The notes under the pieces: model-generated | What the model saw: the letters and a program-made list of their open reading frames with translations, nothing else | The model's database searches: none | What the model was told of the DNA's origin: nothing | Source: Zygaena filipendulae | Taxonomy: Eukaryota > Arthropoda > Insecta > Lepidoptera > Zygaenidae | Assembly (NCBI GenBank): GCA_907165275.2 | Contig: OU015661.1 | Coordinates: forward strand, 4,967,501-5,031,500 | Reading direction: 5' to 3' | Length of the DNA stretch: 64,000 nucleotides | Position numbers and translations under genes: made by a program | Shown: positions 1-10,734 of the stretch, in pieces | Layout: every line of letters starts with the position of its first letter | Numbering within the stretch: the stretch's first letter is position 1

Positions 1-280
1 CGTCCGGTGCGTCACTGGAATTCACAAGTCATATAAGGGAAGGAATTTTATGAAATGAAATGAATTAAATGAATTAACGTTATTCTTAAGGCCCGACGTC
101 CACTGGCGGAACTGCACGCCTGGGGATTTTTAGATGACGAATAGTAGACAATATGTAGGTAAGTACATTATGACATGTGCCACGTGCTAAAAAAGAACGT
201 GTGCCAGAAAACGGTACCGAAACAGCTGTGATGGACAAGCTGAACCATACTGCATCTTTATTGCACCGACAGATAAAGAG

Positions 281-595
281 CCAACCCACACGGTGCGGTG
301 CGCCGCCGCACCGCAAGCCATTTCGCCGCACTGGCGAACACACGGGCAGTGCGGCGCCGCAGCGACAAAAAGAGAAGGCTTGCCTATCGCTACGTACGAC
401 GGAGCAGTACAAACAACAGCGAGCTGGTTACTCCCTTCCCCGCCTCGTCTCGACTCCGATGCGAACGCGGCGCGGGACCGCAGCACACCGCACGGCGCGC
501 GGCGCCGTGTGGCTACAATGCATTTTTGTATATAATAGACCGTAGCGGCGCCGCCCAGACGCTGCACCTGAGCCGCACCGCACGGTGTGGGTTGG
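281..595. mobile_element. GC-rich MITE with CCAACCCACAC ends
   Basis: Left end CCAACCCACACGGTGCGGTG and right end CACCGCACGGTGTGGGTTGG are inverted repeats matching at 20 of 21 bases. The inside is GC-rich and full of GTGCGGCG/CGCCGCAC pieces, unlike the AT-rich surroundings. Several overlapping open frames here are compositional, with no recognisable protein. The rest of 1-1282 shows no HEATR6 exon. Confidence 0.8.
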
Positions 596-1282
596 CCATA
601 AGGGAACTATAATCGAGTTCATGGCCTAAACTGAGCGTGGGTCGTGGGTCCATAAATTTTTGTATAGGTAAACTACCCAACGTTTTTTATCCCGGAATAA
701 TGAGTTCCCGAGAGAACACCCCGGTTTTTTAATTTAACACGTGTAGGTAGGTATAAATAGATATAAAAGCGAAAGATTACTAATTCTCTAACTACATAAA
801 CACGAAATCACACAAACTAATCAGTTTTCGAAGCTGAATAAGGGCAGGTTTATAAGTACCTGTTTAACTACAGGGAACAGAATTGTGTACCTAATGTATG
901 TGTTATACAATGTGTATGTTTTATACAAGCCACTGATAAGGTTTTTTTTGGAAGGAAGTTCTTTATCACACGGTATGGATGGGAGTACAACTTCTTTTTC
1001 GTCACGTCGTCATACGGCTGCTGTACGGAAAAACAAAGCAACTGTAATTTTTTTGCCGAAATTAGTTTTTTTGTAGTTTTGCATCTTTTCACGCATAACA
1101 GACAGACCGGACTCAGTTTAAAATGGAAAAAAAATTGTTCTAACCAAGTGTTCCACGACACTCGCATTTTTTTTTAAATAACACTTGGTATAATATTAGT
1201 ATTAAGTACCTACATGTATTTGTATGTGTTATACAGTGTGTAATGTGTCATACAGTGTGTATGAATTATACATGCCACTGAC

Positions 1283-4200
1283 ATATTGAGCACTAGTGCG
1301 TCGCTGAGCGTGCCCAGCGCCCACGCCGCCTTTGCCCTCACCACCGGGGCGGGCTCGGCCAGCGCGCGCAGCACGCTCTCCCCGCAGTCGCTCACGAAAC
1401 CTATGTCCTACAGCGAAAACATCACCATTCAAAAATTGTAGCACTCGCAGATGCGAATAAGTCCGTCAGTTAGATAATAAAAAAATAAGAGACGTGATTT
1501 TGCTTTTTAAAATTAATGAAAATACTTAGATAAAGCGCATTAAAGTTTAGGAGGGCTCGGGACGTGGTAGCTGTAGCAAGGCATAATGTCATGCGAGATT
1601 TCGACAGTATCGCAGATATTTTTTTTTTGTGAAATGAATGAATGAATGAATGAAGAATACTTTATTGAATGCTAAAATCAGTACAGTGACTAAAAAATTT
1701 ATAAAACAAAAAGTATTAAGTGTGATAACGCACAAAAAAGAAAAAAGTGTCCAAAAATTTATATTTATCTACATGACGTATATAATACTAAAATTTAGTT
1801 TACAAGCCTATTAATATTGAAGAACAGGGGCGGGGAAAGAGGTTTTCGTCTCGTAGTCAATATCGTCTTGGGAAATCTTGCGCTTTTTAAACTTACAGGC
1901 GGTAATACTAATTATGAGCCAATTTTTTCAAATATTATAAGTTTCGATAAAAATAGTTAAAACCATATTTATGAACTACTAGCTGTTCCCCGCGGTTGCA
2001 CGCACGGTAATTTCAGAATTCCCGCGGGGATTCCGGGATAAAAGTATCCTATATTCTTCTCTGTACCCTTGACAACGTGCATGCGAAGTTCCACGATGAT
2101 CGGTTGAGCCGTTAAGGCGTGAAAGCGTAACAAACAAATAAACAAACTCGCTTTCGCATTTGTAATATTGGTAAGGATTACGTGAAAACTAGAGGTGGGG
2201 GGAGTGGGTCTGCTGGGCATATACTACTGAGCATATACGTCTGGTTACCGAGGGGGGAAGAGGGGCAAAAATGTAAAAAAAATGGGTCACGTAGTATGGG
2301 TACTGGGTACATTCCCATACCTCTCTGAGCGTGCGGCACATGACGAGCATCGCGAGCGCGCGCACGGCGGCCGCGCGCACCGCCGCCGCCTCGTCGCTGC
2401 ACGTGCCCACCAGCAGGGCGCAGCACAACACTTGCGACCGTCTCTGTCGTAACCACAGGACAGATAGGACGATAGAAGGGACACATCAGCTCAGTTTAGA
2501 ATGGAAACAAATTATTAAAACCAGAGTTGTCGGGTGATTTTCACACAAAAAACTATTCATCACGCACAGAAACATTCATTAACGTAAAGAAACATATGTA
2601 TACATTGTGAAAAATATACTAAAGTTTTTTTTAATGTCATAAAGAGCAAACGGGCAAGTGATACACCTGATGATAAGTGATTACCGCCGCCCATAGACAT
2701 CTGCAACACCAGAAGGCATGCAGGTGCGTTGCCGACCTGGCATGGGGATGGGAACTGGCTTTCAAGTGGGGCTGCCGGAACACACCGTTAGGTGCTTGGC
2801 GACAGATTTGCAACTTGAAGGTGGTAGCTAGCCAGCCGGGCACTAGGGAGCGCCCTACCACCATGCTTTGGTTTCCTCACGATGTTTTCCTTCACCGGTA
2901 GCCAGTATAGCCAGTAGTTAGAAAGTTAGAGCATTTGCTTTGAAACCATAGCGCGCCCATTCCATGTACATGTCCTCTCTAATTTACAATATTTTCTTTG
3001 TGTCGGTGACAATATAATAATATATTAATATTATAAATGTACAGTTAACGTCAGACTTATTTAATCAGTTTTGACATATTCTGTTGAATCTTATTACAAA
3101 CAGTAACAAAGCTCAAAGATTGACAAAAGTGTTTACATATTTTTGATGCTGCCTACATATTATCCATACATCTATACATATACCTAAATATATGCATGCA
3201 TGCTAGTTTGTTAACATTTATTACCGGTAATTCCTTGAAGACTTTTTCGCCGATGTTCGCAATGCAGTCGCAAGCCACCGCCTTAACGGGCGCATTATCA
3301 TGGCTTTGCAATAACGTGGACAGCGGTGGTAGAAGGGTCTCCCACATGTAAACACACTGATTCAACGGTGGCGACTCGTTTGTTTGTTCTGAAAATCATA
3401 ATTCAGCTTTTTAAATTGAACTTTTAAAAACGTTTAAAATCTTAATAGGTGGGCAAAAATTTGTGGGAAAAGTTGTGTCACACGAAATCAAAGTATTTTG
3501 TTTTCCTTTATTGTTATGCCTTTAAATCCTACGCTCAAAATTCTACCTAAGAATCCAGTAATACAATCTTTCGCTTTCTCGGGATTCAAACTCAGCACGC
3601 GCAACGAGAACGAAATCGAGCAACTAAGCTATTGCAGTATTTTGGTATCTATACACATAAAAAAAAATTTTAGTACCTACTTATCTGTTTGTAATTCCAA
3701 ATTACCAGCTTTTCTCTAAAAACCACTACAATGTGCTGAGACCGAAACAAAATACAAAGTAAACTAAACAGTATTACTTGTGTACTTATGTATAGAATAA
3801 ATAATAATATAATGTAAGTATAGATAGGTATATACTTACCTAGTTTCAATATGGCGTCCCCGATAATACTGACAGTCCTCGCCGCCTGCAGTGTGACGTC
3901 CTGGTGCTCGTGCTGCAGCATCTCGCGCAACACATCCGACAGCAGAGTCAGGTGAGGGTGCAGTATTTGCGGCAAGTGATGGAACGCGACCGCCGACAGC
4001 ACTTGCAGGGATTCCAATATTATCGGAATTGCCGACGGTTTGCATTTCTATGAGGGAAATCGAAATTACACAATATTACCGGCGTGTGTCAGTCTTTTAC
4101 GAAGCAATACTAGCTGTTGACCCTAGCCAACGAATAAATAGGATTGATCAAATGATTACAATTTTTACATAATATGCGAGAAAATGTAACGTGAAAATTA

Positions 4201-7200
4201 CTACTTTGCCTACAAGCAAGGAAAAAAATTACTTTATGTTAAGGCCTGTGTATGGGGATATACAATCAATTTTCTACTGCATGAAGATCTGATTGGACTA
4301 TCAAACTAATAAGCATCTGTTTCTGTCAGTTAAAAAACAGCCTATAGTAAATATACACCTAAGTAAACTACAATAGCACCATGTAGCACCGTACTTCTAC
4401 ATGAACGCAGTAGTTTCAGTAGTTTACCTTAACCTCTTGTCCCTTAGTCAGCCAGCCCATATTTTTGAAACAAATATCCAAGATCCAACTCTTAAAATAA
4501 TGTCCGTCTTGGGCTTCGTCTTTAAAATTGTCGCTATTGGACATTTGACCATCACTAGTCGTGAACATTTCGTCATCGGAATAGCCCTCCTCGAAGTCAT
4601 CACAATCCTCATTATTTGTTACATTTATGTCACGTCTGGCTAGTCTAGGAGCCGTATCCTTTTCCACCGCTTTGAGAACTTCTTCAACTGTAGGTTCTAT
4701 CGATAAAACGCAACCCATAGTTATGAGCGCTCCAACTTGTAGAGTTATATCTGAAATGTTTTAATTGTAATACAAAGTTTATTTATAAATTCTGATGCCA
4801 TCAAGGGCATTAGCGTAGATGCTGTCTGAGATAGACATAAATAGCTCCTATTTTACATACACAGTTATAGGATGATAAAAGAAAACAATCATCCATCTCT
4901 TTCACAGAAACGGTTTATGGTATTATAATGGTGAAGAAATTAAGGTTCAACCTCGCCTAAATGTCAAAAAACCGGCCAAGTGCAAGTCGGACTCGTGCAC
5001 GCAGGGTTCCGTACCATTATAAAAGCGGCAAAAAAAAATCACGTCTGTTGTATGGGAGCCCGCTTAAATTTATTTTATTAATTTTTTTAGATTTGTTGTT
5101 ATAGCGGCAATAGAAATACATTACCTGTGAAAATACGGACAGCGTAGTCTTAGTAATAGGGTCCCGTTTTACCTTTTAGTTACGGAAGTCTAAAAAGGAT
5201 TTTAATTGTCACATTACGATACAAACCTCTATGCATAAGAAACTTCCTAGTGGAGCTGACCAGCTCGCTCACGAGGCCGCTGCTCATCTTGTGGTAGGGC
5301 GTGGCCTGCACGAGCGCCGCGCACGACTTCAGCGCGACCAACACCACCGCGTGGCTTCTCTCGCTGTCTAATATACCGACCAACACTTGGTGCATGCATG
5401 TGATAATGTAGCCGAGCGTCACGGAGAAAGGTATGAACGATGCAGTGTCTTTTTTGCTAGAACATAAGAGTTGGGAAAGCTGAATGGGCATGTTGACTAA
5501 GTTTTTTTAGCCCGTCTTGTAGATTAATAAAAAATATTGGACACGATTTTTTTCTTTTTTTACGTTTTTTCGTTTTATATCTAAAAATAACGGCGATACA
5601 TTAAGTTGATATTTCGCGTGACGTCACTATTCGGACAGTTTGTATGGCGGTTTTAGCGGTTAGTGAAGTCACGACCCCCTCACCCTAAACTTGAAATAAA
5701 ATTAAACTTTAATGCGCATGTTTTTTTGTGCATGTGTATGCGCTTTAATGCACTGTATATTTACTTTACTTTATTTGAAAAAGCAAAAAATACGTGTCTA
5801 TTGTTTTCTTATTTTCTGACGGACTAATTAGAATATTGATTTTCAAGTAAAGTAGTCAACATTTCCATTGTGTGTGAACGGAACGATGATACATGTCATC
5901 GAACAGGACTGAACCCATGCACGGTTGTGACTCCTGAGGCTTTACTTTTTGCGAATCCCCGGGGTAATTTATAGTCTCGCAGTTCTTTTTTCACTATCCT
6001 GCTTTTTAGAGTGAGTGAGAGTTTTAAAGCCAATTTTATGCTTTACAGGGTTTATTAGCTGGGTTGATAAACGTGGTAGGTATTTACTTGTGATACCACC
6101 GAGTATTAAGCTGCTTTCAAACTATCTCATACTAGCTGTTCCCCGCGGTTTCACACGCGGAAATTTCGGAGATCCTGCAGTAAGTACCCTATGTCCTTCT
6201 CTGTACCTTTGACAAAGTGTGTACAAAATTCATGATGATCGGTTGAGCCGTTAAGGCGTGAGATCGTAACAGACAGACAGAGTTACTTTCGCATTTATAA
6301 TATTATGGTTACCTGGTTTCTGCTTGAGACAAATACATCTTAGAGCCCGACAGCAGCGCCAAAATAACGCTGAGCACAGCAGCGCGGCTGCTGGCTATCG
6401 GGTCAGTGACCGCGCAATACGCAAGGGTCTTTTTAGCGGTTTCATCCGCCATCCAGTTGTGGGCGTCGGGCGAGTCGGGCAGCAACGCCCACCAATAGCC
6501 AAACATGTCCTTTTTCTCAGTCACCTGCAAAATTATTATGATATACATTTAAGATTCCTGTAATCATAATTGGAAGCCAACACAGGACGATTCTAAGGCG
6601 AGGTTCAGTGAAAAGTTGTAAGTATTGACCATCGGAAACTAAAATAAGATTACAACAAACTGTCCCTATATAACATTTGACTATCTGAAACATCATGTGC
6701 ATGGGTGTGTTTTTGTTATAATTGCCTAGAAAATCTCATTTTTAACTAAACATAAAATGTAATTTAAATCGCGTACCTTAACTATAACGAGAAGTAAATT
6801 AGAAGCACTCTGCCTCACTCTTGATTTCAAAGCGACCAATTTAGCATCTCTGCTACTTTCAACATCCGACATATCGGAATCGCTGGTCAAGACCCAATTG
6901 TTCTTAACCCTTTGTAAATCCAGGTAATCCTGACTGGCCGGCTTGTAACTTGGGTTATTGTCAAAACTGTCGATATCCTTCATTAGGCTGTGGTCTGAGA
7001 CAGGTATTTCTTTCTTTATACTTTCAATAGCATTGTTTCTTTGCTTCCTTAATTTTTGTTTCTAGAAAAAAAATTATTATTATCCCTTAAACCACTTAAA
7101 CAACCACTTACACAATATTGTGTATTAAGGAACCTAGAGAAGTGGTTTAAGGGATTTTTTATCAGTCCTTTATGTAGTCTCCATATTGACTAGTTCGAAT

Positions 7201-9157
7201 CAAGTGGTTAGGACTTAGGTTACGAAGTCAATGAGTTGTTGCTAAAATCGCATCGATGATGAAAATTAAATTACTAATGCTGATCAGTCGAGACAAGATT
7301 TTTTTTCTAACATAAGATCTATAATTGCTTGGAAATATCTGCTTCATAAATTTGCTAGGAAAATTTGAACGTATCTAAGAAGCGAGTTTAAAATCTCACC
7401 ACAAGTGCGCTCTAAGTCTCTAAGTGATATCTCAATAACCAAAATTTATAACAACCTAACCAAAAGCCGCTTGGATGTCGAGTGTCTAGAGTGGTATCTG
7501 AGGAGGCTGGGTCTGAGGAAAGAGGACGCTCATCAACGGCAAAATGGCGCCGAATGATTGGGAAAACCGACACTGTGTAATGGGACAGTGCGAGGAAAAA
7601 GAAGAATAACAACTAATTTATAACAAAGTTTAAATACCTTCCCTCCTTTAGAATTATGTATGATGGGAACAGCAGCAATAGTTTGTTGTGATGGCAGAAT
7701 ACGTTCCGGTTTAGTTCCCATGTTAGTCAGTCCATATAGCACAAAATGTCGACTTATACCCATTACTTCAGGCAGTGTAACTATGCTGTGGTCATTGAGG
7801 TAAAGCTGAGATAATACTCTTAATGCTGATATAACTATCTAAAAAAATAATCAAGCACAGAAAAAAAATTAAAGTTTATATCTGAACTTTAGTTGTTTGT
7901 ATTTAAAGTTTAAATAACTAAACACATCAAATATAGTATGAAATAGTTTTATTAAATGACAAAGAAAAGAAAGATGAATGTACTTTATTTTTAAAAGTCT
8001 GTATCTATTCTGTGTAATTTGCATTAATTATGATTTAATATAAAATAAAATTTTACAGTGTTTACATACTTTACAATACATAAATTCATCTTGGACTTTT
8101 GCAGAATACTCCATCAGCAAATTAACAATTACTTTGGCGACATATTTGCATGTGTCTGGCGACACTTGTTCTGTCGCTTCATCATCCAACTGGCATGTGA
8201 GGAAGCAAATACACTTGAGAGCAACAAGGCAAAGTTGCTGGGTGTCTTGTGTACTCAATATACTGCTTTTGCTTTGAATGAGGTTAATAATTATTCCATT
8301 ATTGCCAATCAACTCTTCTACAAACTGAAAATAAAAAACTAAATAAAACTTATTGCACATATGGTTTATATGAAAATGTATATTTAAGAATTTTAAAAAT
8401 CTTTATTTTTGCATTTGTGGTTTAAACTAAGTTATCGAGGCTATCAAGTACAACTAAGAGCTTTCTTAATTACAACAAAAGTGTCACCACTGTTAAACAG
8501 TATTAGAAAGCGAGTCCAAACTTCATACAAAAATGTTCATAAACAATAAAACTAAATTAGAGATAGCAAAATCAATATATTACTTTAATTGATACAAACC
8601 TTCTTACCAGCTTGAGGATTGTGCTGTAAAACACATTGCATATTATGAAGAATATCTGATAAAATAATACTATTACATATCTTCAAACATTGAATATACC
8701 ATGATATGACTTTCCACAAGTAATCAGCACTGAACTGCAGATTTTGTCTAGTCAGGATACTGTTTATTAGGTGTGATGATTTTGTTGCTAAGAACTCATC
8801 CATAGGTTTGACATTGAGGCAAAGAGCAGTCACTAATGACGCTGCATCCTGAAATATTAGCAAACAAGTAAACCGATAGTGAGAATTTTTTGAGTGAAAT
8901 ATAATTTCTTAGAATGGATACAGTTTCAGTATCATGAAAATGAAAATCTATACAAGATTTGCATTTTCTATATAATATTTTGTAACTCTACTTACATTTT
9001 TCCGCACGAATAAGTCGGTCTTGTATGGTTTAGCATTCAATTCATCTAGAAGACAGTTCACTTTTTCTTTATTGTATTCTTTAACATACAAGAGATTGCA
9101 AAGATCACCGCATAATGTCGAAAAGTGTTGAGAATGAGAGGAAGCGATATCCATCAT
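1283..9157 (-). CDS. HEATR6: HEAT repeat-containing protein 6 (3' part beyond window)
   Basis: Twelve coding exons on the minus strand, in transcript order: 9157-8996, 8848-8600, 8324-8070, 7838-7638, 7061-6777, 6524-6313, 5456-5227, 4750-4428, 4047-3840, 3388-3225, 2443-2321, 1407-1283. All have GT/AG borders and the phases agree across every junction, giving about 846 codons. The call rests on remembered similarity to vertebrate HEATR6: FGYWWALLPDSPD matches human YGYWSAFIPDTPE, the segment around ETSKKDTASFIPFS matches EDTSDHRRAFTPFS, and VRAKAAWALGTLSDALVLN matches VRAKAAWSLGNLTDTLIVN. Human HEATR6 has about 1,180 residues, so roughly the last 300 should lie left of base 1; I found no matching exon in 1-1282. 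The family consists of helical HEAT repeats with a lysine-rich and acidic linker (here exons 5-6, starting KQKLRKQRNN). Molecular function is poorly known. The start is the first of two ATGs (MMDIASS). The gene diverges from the PPIL6-like gene. Confidence 0.93.
1628..1652. repeat. (GAAT)n microsatellite
   Basis: About five uninterrupted GAAT units, followed by GAATACTTTATTGAATGC. HEATR6 intron; no exon between 1408 and 2320. Confidence 0.85.
1977..2175 (+). repeat. CCGCGG-type dispersed lepidopteran repeat
   Basis: Begins ACTAGCTGTTCCCCGCGGTT, has the TTCCCGCGGGGATTCCGGG core and GATGATCGGTTGAGCCGTTA, and ends near CGCATTTGTAATATTGGTAA. This family is the most frequent repeat of the window. 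Its class (Helitron-like or LINE/SINE tail) cannot be settled by eye. It lies in a HEATR6 intron. Confidence 0.8.
2634..2867 (+). mobile_element. Lepidopteran SINE, copy 1
   Basis: Carries the text CACCTGATGATAAGTGATTA, CCGCCGCCCATAGACATCTG and CAGGTGCGTTGCCGACCTGG, familiar from very common moth and butterfly SINEs. A closely similar copy is at 31993-32226. It lies in a HEATR6 intron. The open frames across it are not genes. Confidence 0.8.
4967..5185 (+). repeat. Widespread lepidopteran repeat (ACCGGCCAAGTGCAAGTCGG)
   Basis: Text AACCGGCCAAGTGCAAGTCG, GACTCGTGCACGCAGGGTTC and GGGTCCCGTTTTACCTTTTAG is familiar from many moth and butterfly introns. Class not resolvable by eye. HEATR6 intron. 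Confidence 0.7.
5489..5862. mobile_element. MITE with ATGTTGACTA ends, copy 1
   Basis: Ends ATGTTGACTA and TAGTCAACAT are inverted. The inside shares AGCCCGTCTTGTAGATTAAT, AATATTGGACACG, a TTTCGCGTGACGTCA block and GACGTCACGACCCCCTCACC-like text with 29406-29700 and partly 21640-21850. It sits in the HEATR6 intron, only about 30 bases from the splice acceptor of the 5227-5456 exon. Confidence 0.82.
6131..6306 (+). repeat. CCGCGG-type dispersed repeat
   Basis: ACTAGCTGTTCCCCGCGGTT start, GATGATCGGTTGAGCCGTTA middle and CGCATTTATAATATTATGG end. It stops six bases before the splice donor side of the HEATR6 exon 6313-6524, so its tail lies directly in the donor's intron flank. Confidence 0.8.
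7082..7155. repeat. Hairpin, 16-bp perfect arms
   Basis: ATCCCTTAAACCACTT and its exact reverse complement AAGTGGTTTAAGGGAT flank a 42-base loop. Intronic in HEATR6, 20 bases upstream of the 6777-7061 exon acceptor. Possibly a very small MITE. Confidence 0.75.
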
Positions 9158-9531
9158 TTAACGATAACTCATAAAATATGGGCAGGAGTTTCTTATAATT
9201 TCAAATATTATTGTAAAATAATAAACAGATAGGTACATAGAGAATTAGTAATTCACTTTTTGATTTTTGAGGTAAAATTGTATTGTTTACTCGAAGACGT
9301 CAAAACAGCTGAGTTTGACAGTGACAAGTAATCAATAATGTTTGATGTTTGACTTTTTATTGTTTTAATTTTGTACGTTTTTTTTTCTTGCATACTTCCA
9401 TGATTTTACTTTGAAATATTTTGTGTTTGACACAGTGATTACAATATTTTGCCTTAGATGAAATAAAAAGTTTCGTCTGAGTGTCTTGCGTGTTTTGTCA
9501 GATTGGGAACCAGGAATTCACAACACGATAA

Positions 9532-10622
9532 TGTACGACACTGGAATGTACAGCACTGGAATGCGCGACACTGGATTGTACGACACCGGAATGTACAGCA
9601 CCGGAATTGGTGACACCGCTCCTATTGGTCGATGAAATCACGCCTTATTTCTTTGTGCTCGTTTAAGTTACTTACCTAAATACTGGGTCAAGTTATTGTC
9701 AAATACGGCACATATATTTTATGTTAGATTTTTTGGTGATGATTATTAGGTTTTATGTTAGTGTTTATGCCCATTACGTTATTATGTTACAGTCTATAGG
9801 CAGGATAATCAAACAACGGACCACTCTATATATTTTACTGTATAGACTTAGAGTACAATACACTTAATCTGGTCCCTTAGTTTACACCTTATAATTATTA
9901 TTTCCACGAGCTATGTGCCCTATACAGATTGTACAGATTATAAAGGTTATGAAAAGAAAGGAAAAGAAAGGAACCAAAACTGTATTAACTGGCGAACGGG
10001 AAGCGACTGGCGAGCGGATAGCTTCGCCTGATTTACGTCACCTTTCCTACACCTATCCTATAGTAGGTACTAGTTTGGTGATGATGTTACTATAAGCTAT
10101 TTATTGAAATAAGTAACAAGTAATGAGAACATTACTATCGGGGCCACATCATGAACAGATTTCAAAGTAGTATACCCGACATTCTTTATTAGGTTAGGTT
10201 CTTACTGATGACCAGGTCTCGCGAGCCGAGCGAGCGTAGCGAGCGTGCCGCGGTAGCGGCCGGCGATGCGCTAAAGACAAAATAAGGTGACATTTATTTG
10301 ATTAATCTTAGGTGTGACCACGAAGTTTCGATATATTATGCCAAAAAGAATAATATAATAAGTTGTAACAATTCATTAAAGTGAAAAATAATAATTACGT
10401 TACAAAATATTACACTTGGACTTGTTATTTGAATTTCCATCAGATTTTGAGACAGTAACTACTAACTACCTACTACCTGCATTGTATTGAATACTACTAA
10501 ACGAAGCACGAAGTCGGCTAGGCCATGAAATCCGGTGTCGCCAATTCCGGTGCTGTACATTCCGGTGCCGTACAATCTCGCGTCGTGCATTCCGGTGTCG
10601 CCTTTTCCGGTGCTGTACAATA
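9532..10622. mobile_element. Foldback-like element with minisatellite inverted arms
   Basis: Two arms of about 85-90 bp (9532-9617 and 10531-10622) are inverted copies of each other. Each is built from about six tandem 15-bp units of the type ATTCCGGTGCTGTAC. The core of about 900 bp has no convincing gene and includes a GC-rich stretch near 10200-10270. Long inverted arms made of tandem subrepeats are the hallmark of foldback/Galileo elements. It fills most of the space between the divergent HEATR6 and PPIL6-like genes. Confidence 0.75.
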
Positions 10623-10734
10623 TAGGGACTCGTCAGATTTTATAGATTCAATAAATTCCAAGAAGTTCTTTTTAACATCATATTTTAGTTTATACAATAT
10701 ATTAATATCAATACCTACTGTTAGAGGACTTGCT

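Noticed and set aside
86..622. Several overlapping open frames of 60-126 codons in both strands
   Set aside because: They arise from the GC-rich inverted-repeat element at 281-595. No protein family is recognisable and arginine/alanine-rich composition appears in every frame.
868..1167. Minus-strand 99-codon frame as a missing HEATR6 exon
   Set aside because: The translation has no HEAT-like content and does not resemble the expected continuation after DALVLN.
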